From positions 1-59,489 of the forward strand of contig DATLAK010000092.1 of NCBI GenBank assembly GCA_035527535.1: a stretch of DNA of 59,489 nt, given 5' to 3'. Within the stretch, counting starts at the first letter, position 1, and every line of letters starts with the position of its first letter. This stretch comes from Armatimonadota bacterium (GTDB lineage Bacteria; Armatimonadota; Hebobacteria; GCA-020354555; CP070648). The notes under the pieces were generated by a model. It had not been told where the DNA came from. It saw nothing but the letters and a program-made list of their open reading frames with translations, and ran no database searches. Position numbers and translations under genes: made by a program. Positions 1 to 7,799 of the stretch are shown here, one piece after another.

Positions 1-1
1 C

Positions 2-862
2 GAACCCCCGCCCGCGGGCTGGGATATCATCTTCTGCCGCAACGTCACCATCTACTTCCGTCCGCGGACCACGCGCCAGGTGATCGAGCGCTTCCGGGAG
101 GTGCTGCGCCCGGGAGGGTTCCTGGTGCTGAGCCCGACCGAGTGCCTGTGCTGCATAAGCCACGACTTCGAGGTCATCGAAGTCGTGGGCGTCTTCATCT
201 ATGTCAAGCCGCCGGTGGAGGCGGCGCTGGCTGGGTTGCGCCCGTCCTACGTGGTGGCGCACGACCCCCCGACCCCGACGCACGCTCACCACGCAGCGGC
301 GGCGCGCCTGCGGGGCGACCTGCCATGTCCCGCGCGCAGCGTACCGCCTCCGGCCGCGCATGAGCAGGAGGCCTGCAGCCAGGCGATCGCGGCCGCGACC
401 GAGGAGCGCTGGGAGCAGGCGGAACAGATGCTGCTGCCTTTCGCGACGGAGGTGCGAGCGCCGCGCGCGCGCCAGTTGCTGGCCTGGGTGCGGACGATGC
501 GCGGGGCCGGGGAGCAGGCGGCGGCGCTGTGCCTGGAGCTGCTGGCGCGCGACCCCTTGGCGGGCGCGGCTCACTATGTCCTCGGCCTCATCGCCAGCCG
601 CGCGGGCGAACTGGCGGAGAGCGAAGAGCACTTTACCCGCGCCATCTACAGTGACTGCGGGCTGGTTCCGGCGCACTACTACCTGGGGGTCGCCCGCTGC
701 GCGCGCGGCGACCCCCAGGGCGCGCGCCGAGCGTTCCAGGGCGCCCTGCGCGCGCTGGGGGAGCCGCACACGGGGTGGCTCGACTTCAGCGAAGGGCTGA
801 CCGCCGATCACTGGCGCCGCGCCTGTGACGAGCGTCTGACCGCCATCGCCCGCTGCCACTAG
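2..862 (+). CDS. cheR: CheR-type protein methyltransferase with TPR tail (5' partial)
   Basis: The reading frame is open from the left edge, so the N-terminus lies outside the window; 286 residues are visible. The first 50 residues carry the end of the CheR methyltransferase fold: WDIIFCRNVTIYF near residues 7-19 is the family hallmark, followed by the LRPGGFLVLSPTE strand. CheR enzymes transfer methyl groups from S-adenosylmethionine to glutamates of chemoreceptors. Residues about 95-270 are Ala/Arg-rich helices with TPR-like periodicity (AAHYVLGLIASRAGELAESEEHF and the next helix pair), as in CheR-TPR proteins. A chemoreceptor is encoded near 57 kb on the other strand, but no other chemotaxis gene is visible here. 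The methyltransferase call is firm; its receptor partner is unknown. Confidence 0.85.
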   Translation, partial: EPPPAGWDIIFCRNVTIYFRPRTTRQVIERFREVLRPGGFLVLSPTECLCCISHDFEVIEVVGVFIYVKPPVEAALAGLRPSYVVAHDPPTPTHAHHAAAARLRGDLPCPARSVPPPAAHEQEACSQAIAAATEERWEQAEQMLLPFATEVRAPRARQLLAWVRTMRGAGEQAAALCLELLARDPLAGAAHYVLGLIASRAGELAESEEHFTRAIYSDCGLVPAHYYLGVARCARGDPQGARRAFQGALRALGEPHTGWLDFSEGLTADHWRRACDERLTAIARCH

Positions 863-873
863 ACTCCGCGCGC

Positions 874-2103
874 TTACCCCTGCGGGGGCGCCTTCACTCC
901 GCGCATGGCGCGCAGGATGAGCAGGGCGAGCAGGACGATCACCGCCGCCAACGCGGTCCAGAAGAGCGCGCGGTGCCGTTCACTCCAGGGCGGCGGGGGG
1001 GGCGGCTTGAGCGGCAGCTTGCGCTCCGGCCCCAACCCGGCCAGGGCCATCTTCGCGGGGGAGGTGGTGATGGGCAGGCGTTGGATGTCGTAAACCGGCG
1101 AGGCCGCGCCGCGCCGGCCGTACCACAACTCATAGGCGTGCGCGGGCGCGGCCCGGAAAATCAGGCCGCGCCGCACCCGAAACAGGTTCACGCCGCGCAA
1201 GGTGAGCGGGCGATCGTCGCCGTTCGAGACGGAGATGCGCACTCGCCGCGCCTGTGGAATCTCGAGCGGCACCATCACCTTGGCGCCGGGCGCCGCTCGA
1301 CGCAGGGCGGCGTCTCCCGCCCATCCGTAGTCCCGCCGGCTCAAGGCGGCCTCGATGGTCAGGGGACGGTCGAAGGTCGCCTCCGCCACCTCGAATGCCG
1401 CCTGCGCCAGGTCGCGGCTCAATCGCCCCAGGTCCAGGGTGAGGACGGTTGAGCGGTGTCGCGCATCCTCGCGGCGCGAGAGCTTGGCGGGAACGGGAAT
1501 CAGCTTGCGCTGGATCGGCACCTCGCTGACGACCCGCGCCTCGGACACCGCGGGCAGCTTCCCCTGGAGCGTGGATACGGTTATGCGCAGAAAGCGATAG
1601 TCATTGGCGGGCAGCGCTACCCGCGTCTGCTCGAAACGCGTCTCGTGACGATAGACCAGCCCTTGCGCTGTGAGCAGCCACCACTGCGCGCGATCGCGGC
1701 TGCCCTCGACCCGCACGCGGCTGCGGAAGTTGTCCCCGCGCAGCCCCAACTGAACCTGGTTGGCGTGCAGCGTCGCCGACCCCAGGTCCACAGTCACCTG
1801 GGCCTGCTGCCCTCTGATTTCGCCCCGGGAAATGACCGCCGCGGGGAGAACCCGCGTCTCGGAGCGCCCCTGCTCCACCACCATGCGGTAGGGGGTCTCG
1901 GCGCGGCCGTCGCCGACGATGCGATACTCCGCCAGGGACCTGACCGCCAGCGCCTGCTCGTCCAGGGGGAGATAGACCAGCCCGGGCGCGGACATCGGCG
2001 GCAGGATGACCGCCCGCGCGGTCGGCCATTCACCGCGGGGCAGGTCCGCCGACGCCGGCAGCGCCGCTATCATCACCACCGCCAGGATGATCGCTTTCTT
2101 CAT
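874..2103 (-). CDS. DUF3999 family secreted/membrane-anchored protein
   Basis: The 409-residue protein begins with a clear signal peptide (MKKAIILAVVMIAALPASA). It has a long beta-rich extracytoplasmic region and ends with one membrane helix near residues 380-400 (ALFWTALAAVIVLLALLIL) and a short basic tail. This layout, and its place directly after a DUF2339 gene, match the DUF3999 family, which is commonly paired with DUF2339 proteins. The function is unknown; an envelope role is inferred. Its start overlaps the end of the DUF2339 gene by 74 bp, so the two are probably translationally coupled. Confidence 0.75.
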   Translation of the reverse strand: MKKAIILAVVMIAALPASADLPRGEWPTARAVILPPMSAPGLVYLPLDEQALAVRSLAEYRIVGDGRAETPYRMVVEQGRSETRVLPAAVISRGEIRGQQAQVTVDLGSATLHANQVQLGLRGDNFRSRVRVEGSRDRAQWWLLTAQGLVYRHETRFEQTRVALPANDYRFLRITVSTLQGKLPAVSEARVVSEVPIQRKLIPVPAKLSRREDARHRSTVLTLDLGRLSRDLAQAAFEVAEATFDRPLTIEAALSRRDYGWAGDAALRRAAPGAKVMVPLEIPQARRVRISVSNGDDRPLTLRGVNLFRVRRGLIFRAAPAHAYELWYGRRGAASPVYDIQRLPITTSPAKMALAGLGPERKLPLKPPPPPPWSERHRALFWTALAAVIVLLALLILRAMRGVKAPPQG

Positions 2104-4711
2104 GTAACCGCCCCTCGAAGCGCGTGTAGAGCAGGCTCACCACCAGCAGGATGACCCCCAGGCCGAAGAAAGAGACGATGCGATAGGGCTGCTCCAGGAA
2201 ACGCAGGTCGAACAGGAACACCTTGAAGATGGACAGGTAGAGCAGGCCCATCGCGAACAGCCGCACCGGCCGCAGGCGGCGCCCGATGCCGACCGCCATC
2301 ATCGCCAGCGCGTAGATGCTCCAGAAGATGGACAGCGACAACTGTTGAATGCTGCCGCGCCCCGCGAGCGCCCCCCGCTGGCCGAAGTAAGCCCACAAGT
2401 CCAGGCTCACGAAGATGAGGGTGAAGGCGTTGGCCACCAGGGCGAGGACCGCGGGCGCCGAGCGCTCCTGGGCGGCGAGGGCGTCGCGCCGCCGCCACAT
2501 CATCCACGCCGAGACGTAGGCCGCCGCCACCACCGACGCCCCGGACAGCATGCGCTGGTTGAGCAGGAAGCGAAAGTGCGCGGAGGGCAGGTTATCCACG
2601 AACAAAGCCTTGGCGGCGGTAATGGCGAACAGGGCGACGCCGTACCAGCGCATGCGGCGCTCACCCGCCGCCAGCCCGCTCCATACCAGCAGCGCGCTCT
2701 CCACCGCCCACGCGAGGGTGATGTAGGCGGCCTTCAGCTGCAGCGGAATGGCGATGGTGAGGAAGGTCAGCGCCAGGCCGAGATAGGTGAAGCGAAGCAG
2801 CGCATCGTCTTGCGGGCGGCGCAGGACCGACGCGCCGACGAACGCGTGATATGCCGCCAGGGCAATCGCGCACCCGCACAGCAGCACCAATCCCTGATAT
2901 GACTGCAATCGCGCAGCGGCGGCCAGCAGGCCGAAGAACACCGCCGCGTTGCCGAAGGCCGCCAGCAGGTCCCCGCGAAATGCGGGCAGCGCGGTGAGGC
3001 GGCGCATCCCCACCCAGGCGCCGGAGATCAATAGAAACTCGCCCAGGAAAAGCGCCGTCGCCGGCCGCGCCGGCCACTGGCCGACAAAATAGAGCGCGGC
3101 CAGGAACGCGACCAGCGGCAGCGCCTGCGCCGCGATCATGACCGTCATCGGGAAGTAGCGCCCCTCGCGCTCTTGCCTTGTGGATATCCACAGCACGCCG
3201 AGCATGATCAGGCCGGCGAGCGGCAGCCACAAGGGGGCGGCATTAACGCCCCATATTCGCAGCGGCGCAAGCGCGTGAAAGACCACCATCAGGTGGGTCA
3301 CCGCGCCGACGGCGACCAGGAACACCGCCGGGCCCTCTTCGTCCGCGCGGCGCATGTGCAGCGCGACGCCCAGGAACAGCAGGTAGCTGAAGAGGGCGAA
3401 TGCGAACGAGTACGGGGCTTGCGCCCGGGACACGGACGGCGCCATCGCCGCGCTTGCGCCGACCAGCAGCACCAAGACCACCGCCGAGAGATAGCTGAAA
3501 ACCTGGCGCACCACGGGATCCTGCGCGCCCAACGGCGGCAAGGCCGCGGCCATCACCGCCAGCAGGAGCGCCGTCAAGACCCCAACGCCCGCCAGCGCCG
3601 GCAGCCCCAGCGCCTCCACCCCCACCAGGATGAGCGCGCTGGCGATGACGAAGGCGACGCAGCCCGCCAGAATCATGCCCACGCCGGAGCGCTGCGTTTC
3701 AGGCGCCGCTTCGGGCGCAGCCTTCACGGCGGCGATGCCGCCGTAGCAGGCGAAGAAGAGAAAGACTGCGGCGAATCCCTCGGTCAATAGGCCCTGCCCG
3801 CGCAGATTCCCCGCGCCGAAGAACAGCAGCCACGTCGCGCCGAACGACAGCGCGGTGAGCGAGCGCCAGGGGCGGTACCTGAGGAGCGCGGCGCTCCACA
3901 GGTTGAGAGCGGCCAGGTAGGCGTACAGGCGCACCAGGTCGCCCGCCCCGGCGCCGTCGCGGTGCAGCAGCACGGGGGTGGCGAAAGCGCCTGCCAGGCA
4001 CAGCAGGGCCACCGCCTCGGTGTTGTTCGCCATTGCCAGGGCGGAGGCGGCCAGCGCCGCCGCCGCGAGCACGACAAAGGCGGCCGACCACCCGATCAGA
4101 TGATAGGAGGTGTGGGCGGCATAGATGGACAGAAACAGGATGACCACGCCGCCCGAGGTTAGCACTTGGGCGTAGGCGCGATAGGTCGGCCTGGCCAGCA
4201 AGACCTGCCCCAGGCTAAGCAGTATCGCCGCAGCGACCAGGCCGGCGGTGACGCGGGCGGTGTCGCCGATCCAATTCGAATCGAACGCGTACTTGAGAAA
4301 GAAGGCGACGGCGATGGCGATCGCCGCCACGCCCAGCTTGCTCAGCCAGTTTGCGCCCAGGACGGATTCCAGGTCCGGGCGCGAAGCCGCCGGTGTCGCT
4401 GGCGTGGATGGCGGCGGCGGGGGCGGCGGGATGAGGGGCGGCGACGCCGGAGTTGGCGGCGGAAGCGGGGTCTCGGTTACCGTGACCGACGGGGTCGCGG
4501 CAAGCGGTGTGAGCGGGCCGATGACCCGCCGGCGCAAGTCCGCTGCTTCCGTCGCCGGCGCCTCCTCGCGCGGGGAGACGCGCCGCGCCAGCTCCCGGAG
4601 GTCCCCCATTGCGCGATTCAGCGCCGCCAGGCGGATCAACACATAGACCGGGAAGACCACGAACAGCGCCAGCAGCAGCAGCAATCCGACCACGAAACCC
4701 GACTCATACAT
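2030..4711 (-). CDS. DUF2339 polytopic membrane protein
   Basis: An 893-residue protein with an N-terminal membrane helix (FVVGLLLLLALFVVFPVYVLI), a Pro/Thr-rich linker at about residues 60-110 and then some twenty closely spaced hydrophobic helices to the C-terminus. The motif ESVLGANWLSKLGVAAIAIA opening the helical block is characteristic of DUF2339 predicted membrane proteins. The ATG at 4711 is chosen because GGAGGG lies 8 bases upstream; the frame stays open to 4909, but that stretch is Arg/Pro-rich and not membrane-like. A sigma-70 promoter lies at 4900-4928. The function is unknown, and it forms an operon with the DUF3999 gene. Confidence 0.85.
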   Translation of the reverse strand: MYESGFVVGLLLLLALFVVFPVYVLIRLAALNRAMGDLRELARRVSPREEAPATEAADLRRRVIGPLTPLAATPSVTVTETPLPPPTPASPPLIPPPPPPPSTPATPAASRPDLESVLGANWLSKLGVAAIAIAVAFFLKYAFDSNWIGDTARVTAGLVAAAILLSLGQVLLARPTYRAYAQVLTSGGVVILFLSIYAAHTSYHLIGWSAAFVVLAAAALAASALAMANNTEAVALLCLAGAFATPVLLHRDGAGAGDLVRLYAYLAALNLWSAALLRYRPWRSLTALSFGATWLLFFGAGNLRGQGLLTEGFAAVFLFFACYGGIAAVKAAPEAAPETQRSGVGMILAGCVAFVIASALILVGVEALGLPALAGVGVLTALLLAVMAAALPPLGAQDPVVRQVFSYLSAVVLVLLVGASAAMAPSVSRAQAPYSFAFALFSYLLFLGVALHMRRADEEGPAVFLVAVGAVTHLMVVFHALAPLRIWGVNAAPLWLPLAGLIMLGVLWISTRQEREGRYFPMTVMIAAQALPLVAFLAALYFVGQWPARPATALFLGEFLLISGAWVGMRRLTALPAFRGDLLAAFGNAAVFFGLLAAAARLQSYQGLVLLCGCAIALAAYHAFVGASVLRRPQDDALLRFTYLGLALTFLTIAIPLQLKAAYITLAWAVESALLVWSGLAAGERRMRWYGVALFAITAAKALFVDNLPSAHFRFLLNQRMLSGASVVAAAYVSAWMMWRRRDALAAQERSAPAVLALVANAFTLIFVSLDLWAYFGQRGALAGRGSIQQLSLSIFWSIYALAMMAVGIGRRLRPVRLFAMGLLYLSIFKVFLFDLRFLEQPYRIVSFFGLGVILLVVSLLYTRFEGRLHEESDHPGGGDDSGAAGVGGPAPR

Positions 4712-4899
4712 GCGCGGACCCTCCATTATTGCCGGTCGGCGCCGAAATGAATGAGAAGGCCGGCGGTCAGCCCCAGCCGTATGCACACCGCGGCGGCGCG
4801 CCATGCGCGTTCGGCCGTCCGGGACTACTGGTGATGACACTGGTGCGGTCGGCGGCGCCGGTCGTGCTCGGACCCGCCCGACGGGCCGACTGCGAGCGG

Positions 4900-4928
4900 A
4901 GTGTATCACTCCCGCAGACCGGCGTCAA
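4900..4928 (-). promoter_or_regulatory. sigma-70 promoter for the DUF2339-DUF3999 operon
   Basis: Read on the minus strand: -35 TTGACG (4923-4928), a 17-base spacer and -10 TACACT (4900-4905). It would give a leader of about 180 nt before the ATG at 4711. The rest of the 307-bp divergent interval shows nothing else recognisable apart from the CGGGAG ribosome-binding site of the next plus-strand gene. Confidence 0.6.
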
Positions 4929-5018
4929 CTGCGCCCCAGGCTGGGTGCCGGTGGCGCAGGTTGAGCGTCGCCCGCGGCGAATAGCAGCGCAGCGGGTGTC
5001 ACCCCGCGCGGGAGCCTC

Positions 5019-6293
5019 ATGCGCACGGTATTCGCCGACCTGCACATTCACATCGGGCGCGCGTTTGGGGGGCGCACCGACGCGGCGCCCTTGGCCGAGG
5101 CCGACGCTGACGGTCCGCCGCGGCCGGGCCAGCCGGTCAAGATCACCGCCGCCCGCGACCTCACCTTCGCCAACATCGCCCGCGAGTGCGCCGATCGCAA
5201 GGGCATCGAGATGGCGGGGGTGGTGGACTGCGCCTCGCCGGCGGTGCTGGCCGACATCCGCGCCCTCATCTCCTCCGGCGACATGGTCGAGCTGGCAGGC
5301 GGCGGCCTGCGCTTTCGCGACCGCACCACCATGCTCCTGGGCTGCGAGCTGGAGACGGTCGAGGCCGAGGGCGCCTGCGCCCACCACATCTCCTATTTTC
5401 CGACCCTGGCCGAGCTGCGCGGCTTCAGCCAGGTGATGGGGGGCCTAGTCACCAACCTCGACCTCAGCTCTCAGCGCTGCCGCCTGCCCGCGCAGAAGCT
5501 GTGGGAGATCACCGATGCCTGCGGCGGCGTCCTGGTTCCCGCCCACGCCTTCACCCCGCACAAGAGCGTTTACGGCAACTGCGCGCGGCGGCTGAGCGAG
5601 GTCTTCGACGACCGCGCGCTGGCGGCGATCCCCGCCCTCGAGCTCGGCCTGTCGGCGGATTCATTCATGGCCGACCAGCTGGCCGAGCTCGCGGAGCTGT
5701 CGCTGCTGTCGAACTCCGACGCCCACAGCTTGCCCCGGATCGCGCGCGAGTACAATCTCCTCGAGATCGAGGAGCCGACCTACGCGGAGCTCTTGCGCGC
5801 CCTGCGCCGCGAGGGCGGACGGCGGGTGATCGGCAACTTCGGCCTCGACCCGCGGCTGGGGAAATACCATCGCACCTATTGCCCGGCGTGCGACCGCATC
5901 GAGACCGAGCCGCCGCCGGTGCCGGCGTGCCCGCTGTGTGGCGGCGACGGGGTGGTAACGGGGGTGCTCGACCGCGTGACCGACATCGCCGACTACCCGC
6001 AGCCGCGGCCGCCCGCGCACCGCCCGCCGTATCGCTACCAGGTGCCGCTGCTGTTTCTGCCGAAGCTCGGGCCGGTGGCGCTGGGCAAGCTGCTCAATCG
6101 CTTCGGCACCGAGATGGCGGTGCTGCACGAGGTTGAGGCGGGAGAGCTAACGCAGGTGGTCGGCGGGCGCCTGGCGCAACTGATAATGGCGGCGCGGGCG
6201 GGGGCGCTGCCGCTCACGGCGGGGGGTGGCGGGCGCTACGGGCGCGTGCAGGCGGACCCCGCCGAGGCGCAGCTCGAGCTGGCCATCAGGTGA
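5019..6293 (+). CDS. endonuclease Q family PHP-domain protein
   Basis: A 424-residue protein starting MRTVFADLHIHIGRAFGG, where DLHIH is the first metal-binding motif of a PHP domain. Further PHP signatures are GCELETVEAEGACAHHI (about residues 108-124), VPAHAFTP and LLSNSDAHS. A zinc-ribbon region follows (YCPACDRIE and CPLCGG, about residues 288-310). Next comes PLLFLPKLGPVALGKLLNRFG, typical of the EndoQ/TIGR00375 family. EndoQ, first described in Thermococcales and later in some bacteria, nicks DNA 5' to deoxyuridine, hypoxanthine and abasic sites. The start has CGGGAG five bases upstream. The thymidylate kinase gene follows after 8 bp, so cotranscription is likely. Activity is inferred from family membership. 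Confidence 0.8.
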   Translation: MRTVFADLHIHIGRAFGGRTDAAPLAEADADGPPRPGQPVKITAARDLTFANIARECADRKGIEMAGVVDCASPAVLADIRALISSGDMVELAGGGLRFRDRTTMLLGCELETVEAEGACAHHISYFPTLAELRGFSQVMGGLVTNLDLSSQRCRLPAQKLWEITDACGGVLVPAHAFTPHKSVYGNCARRLSEVFDDRALAAIPALELGLSADSFMADQLAELAELSLLSNSDAHSLPRIAREYNLLEIEEPTYAELLRALRREGGRRVIGNFGLDPRLGKYHRTYCPACDRIETEPPPVPACPLCGGDGVVTGVLDRVTDIADYPQPRPPAHRPPYRYQVPLLFLPKLGPVALGKLLNRFGTEMAVLHEVEAGELTQVVGGRLAQLIMAARAGALPLTAGGGGRYGRVQADPAEAQLELAIR

Positions 6294-6301
6294 GGTGCGA
6301 G

Positions 6302-6970
6302 ATGTCCGCCCCGCGACAGGCGCCAGGTCCCGCGCGCGGAATCTTCATCAGCGTCGAGGGCATAGACGGCGCCGGCAAGACCACCCAGGCGCGCGCGCTG
6401 GCGTCGTGGCTGCGGGAGCGCGGCCGCGAGGTGGTGCTGACGCGCGAGCCGGGGGGCACGGAGTTGGGCGAAAGCCTGCGCGCGCTGGTGCTCGACGATC
6501 GCGCGCCGCTGGGCGCGGCCGCCGAGCTCCTGCTCTATGGCGCCGACCGCGCCCAGCATGTCGAGGAGGTGATCCGCCCCGCCGTGGAGAGCGGCCGAAC
6601 GGTCGTCTGCGAGCGCTTCGCCGACTCGACGGCGGCCTACCAGGGCCGCGGGCGCGGCCTCGATGCGGAATTCGTGCAGGCCCTGAACCGCTTTGCGACC
6701 GGGGGGCTGGAGCCCGACTTGACGGTGTTGCTGGAGCTGACGCCGGCAGCGGCGCGCGCGCGCCTGGCGCAGACCCCGGATCGCTTGGAGCGCGAGGCGG
6801 CGGACTTCCATCGCCGCGTGGCGCAGGGCTATCGCGAACTCGCGCGCGCCCACCCCGCACGCATCCGCGTGGTTGACGCGACCGGCGCGGTGGAAGAGGT
6901 CTCCACCCGCGCCCTGCAGGTGCTGCAAGACTTCCTCTCGGCGCGTGCCGACCAAGGAGGACCATCGTGA
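6302..6970 (+). CDS. tmk: thymidylate kinase
   Basis: A 222-residue P-loop kinase that phosphorylates dTMP to dTDP. Seen: Walker A in VEGIDGAGKTTQ (about residues 18-29), the substrate motif TREPGGTELGESLR, the ERFADSTAAYQGRGRGLD motif, and a lid containing RLAQTPDRLE. The length is close to the family norm of 205-220. The ATG at 6302 avoids overlap with the upstream stop; an in-frame GTG at 6290 is an alternative. The stop overlaps the GTG of darA by 4 bp (GTGA), implying coupling. The tmk-darA-holB order matches Bacillus-type genomes, except that no yaaR homologue is present. Confidence 0.95.
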   Translation: MSAPRQAPGPARGIFISVEGIDGAGKTTQARALASWLRERGREVVLTREPGGTELGESLRALVLDDRAPLGAAAELLLYGADRAQHVEEVIRPAVESGRTVVCERFADSTAAYQGRGRGLDAEFVQALNRFATGGLEPDLTVLLELTPAAARARLAQTPDRLEREAADFHRRVAQGYRELARAHPARIRVVDATGAVEEVSTRALQVLQDFLSARADQGGPS

Positions 6971-7296
6971 AGCTCATCATCGCCGTCGTACAGGATAAGG
7001 ACCGACGCAAGGTGACCGACGCGCTGCTTGAAGCCAGCTACAAGTTCACCAACATCGCCAGCACCGGCGGCTTCCTGCGCGAGGGCAACGTCACCTTTCT
7101 CATCGGCTGCCGGGACGACCAGGTACCGGCGGCGATGGACCTCATCGCCCAGCACTCCAAGCGCCGCGAGCAGTTCGTCAACGTCTTTCCCCCCACCATC
7201 GAGCCCATCGGCACCTGCATGCCGAGCCCGGTCAAAGTCACCGTCGGCGGCGCCATCATTTTCGTCCTCGACGTCGAGCAGTTCAAGGCGGCGTGA
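6967..7296 (+). CDS. darA: cyclic-di-AMP receptor DarA/PstA (YaaQ family, PII-like)
   Basis: A 109-residue protein beginning MKLIIAVVQDKDRRKVTDAL, with ASTGGFLREGNVTFLIG (about residues 31-48) and a GGAIIFVLDVEQF C-terminus. This is full length and typical of the DUF970/YaaQ family. Family members are PII-like trimers that bind cyclic di-AMP in the cytosol; the TGGFLREGNVT segment belongs to the ligand-binding region. Translation starts at a GTG overlapping the tmk stop codon, preceded by an AGGAGGA site. Genes of this family usually sit between tmk and holB, as here. What it signals to downstream in this organism cannot be read from the sequence. Confidence 0.92.
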   Translation: MKLIIAVVQDKDRRKVTDALLEASYKFTNIASTGGFLREGNVTFLIGCRDDQVPAAMDLIAQHSKRREQFVNVFPPTIEPIGTCMPSPVKVTVGGAIIFVLDVEQFKAA

Positions 7297-7387
7297 GGGC
7301 AAGCCCCTGCGCCGGCGGCAACCAGATCCGCGGGCTCTCGGATGAGCCGGACACGCTGGTGGGCGGGCTGGAGCAGGCGGAACGTAA

Positions 7388-7541
7388 GAGCCTATCCGAG
7401 AAACCGGCTGACTGTCATCCCGAGCGGCAGCGAGGGATCTCGTTCCGAACCGAGATTCCTCACTTCCCCCTTCGCCAAGGCTATGGGGGACAAATCGTTC
7501 GCAATGACATGCCCGTGGACTGTGTATCTTAGGATAGGCTC
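7388..7541. repeat. nested inverted-repeat element between darA and holB
   Basis: A perfect 10-bp inverted repeat, GAGCCTATCC (7388-7397) and GGATAGGCTC (7532-7541), bounds a 154-bp segment. Inside it a second element runs from TGTCATCCCGAGC (from 7413) to CGTTCGCAATGACA (ending 7509). It resembles the short noncoding dispersed elements common in metagenome-derived genomes. No protein-coding content is evident. The remaining interval to 7799 holds the terminator-like hairpin at 7608-7628 and nothing else recognised. Confidence 0.6.
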
Positions 7542-7607
7542 CAAATGGAACCGGCACCTGTATGACGGAAGAGTGCGAGGATATGGGCAGGTCCTCTTCC
7601 CGAAATG

Positions 7608-7628
7608 AAAAAGACCCCTTTCGGGGCC
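7608..7628 (-). terminator. terminator-like hairpin with U-tract on the minus strand
   Basis: GACCCC (7613-7618), loop TTTC, GGGGCC (7623-7628). Read on the minus strand it is a 6-bp stem with a GAAA loop followed by UUUUU, which meets the simple criteria for an intrinsic terminator. No minus-strand gene ends nearby; on the plus strand only a weak UCUUCC tract follows. It may belong to a repeat or to a short antisense transcript. Confidence 0.4.
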
Positions 7629-7799
7629 TCTTCCACGCCAGCCCTACGCGGGCTATCCACCTCCAGAATACTGGATTACCTATGGATTACCACGTTTTCA
7701 GGGAGAGTCAATACGCCCGACAAGGCATTGAGACCCCTTTTTCTTGACGGGGTTCTTCTCGGGTGCGCCGGAATGCCGGTGCGCTGCGGAGCTGCTTGC

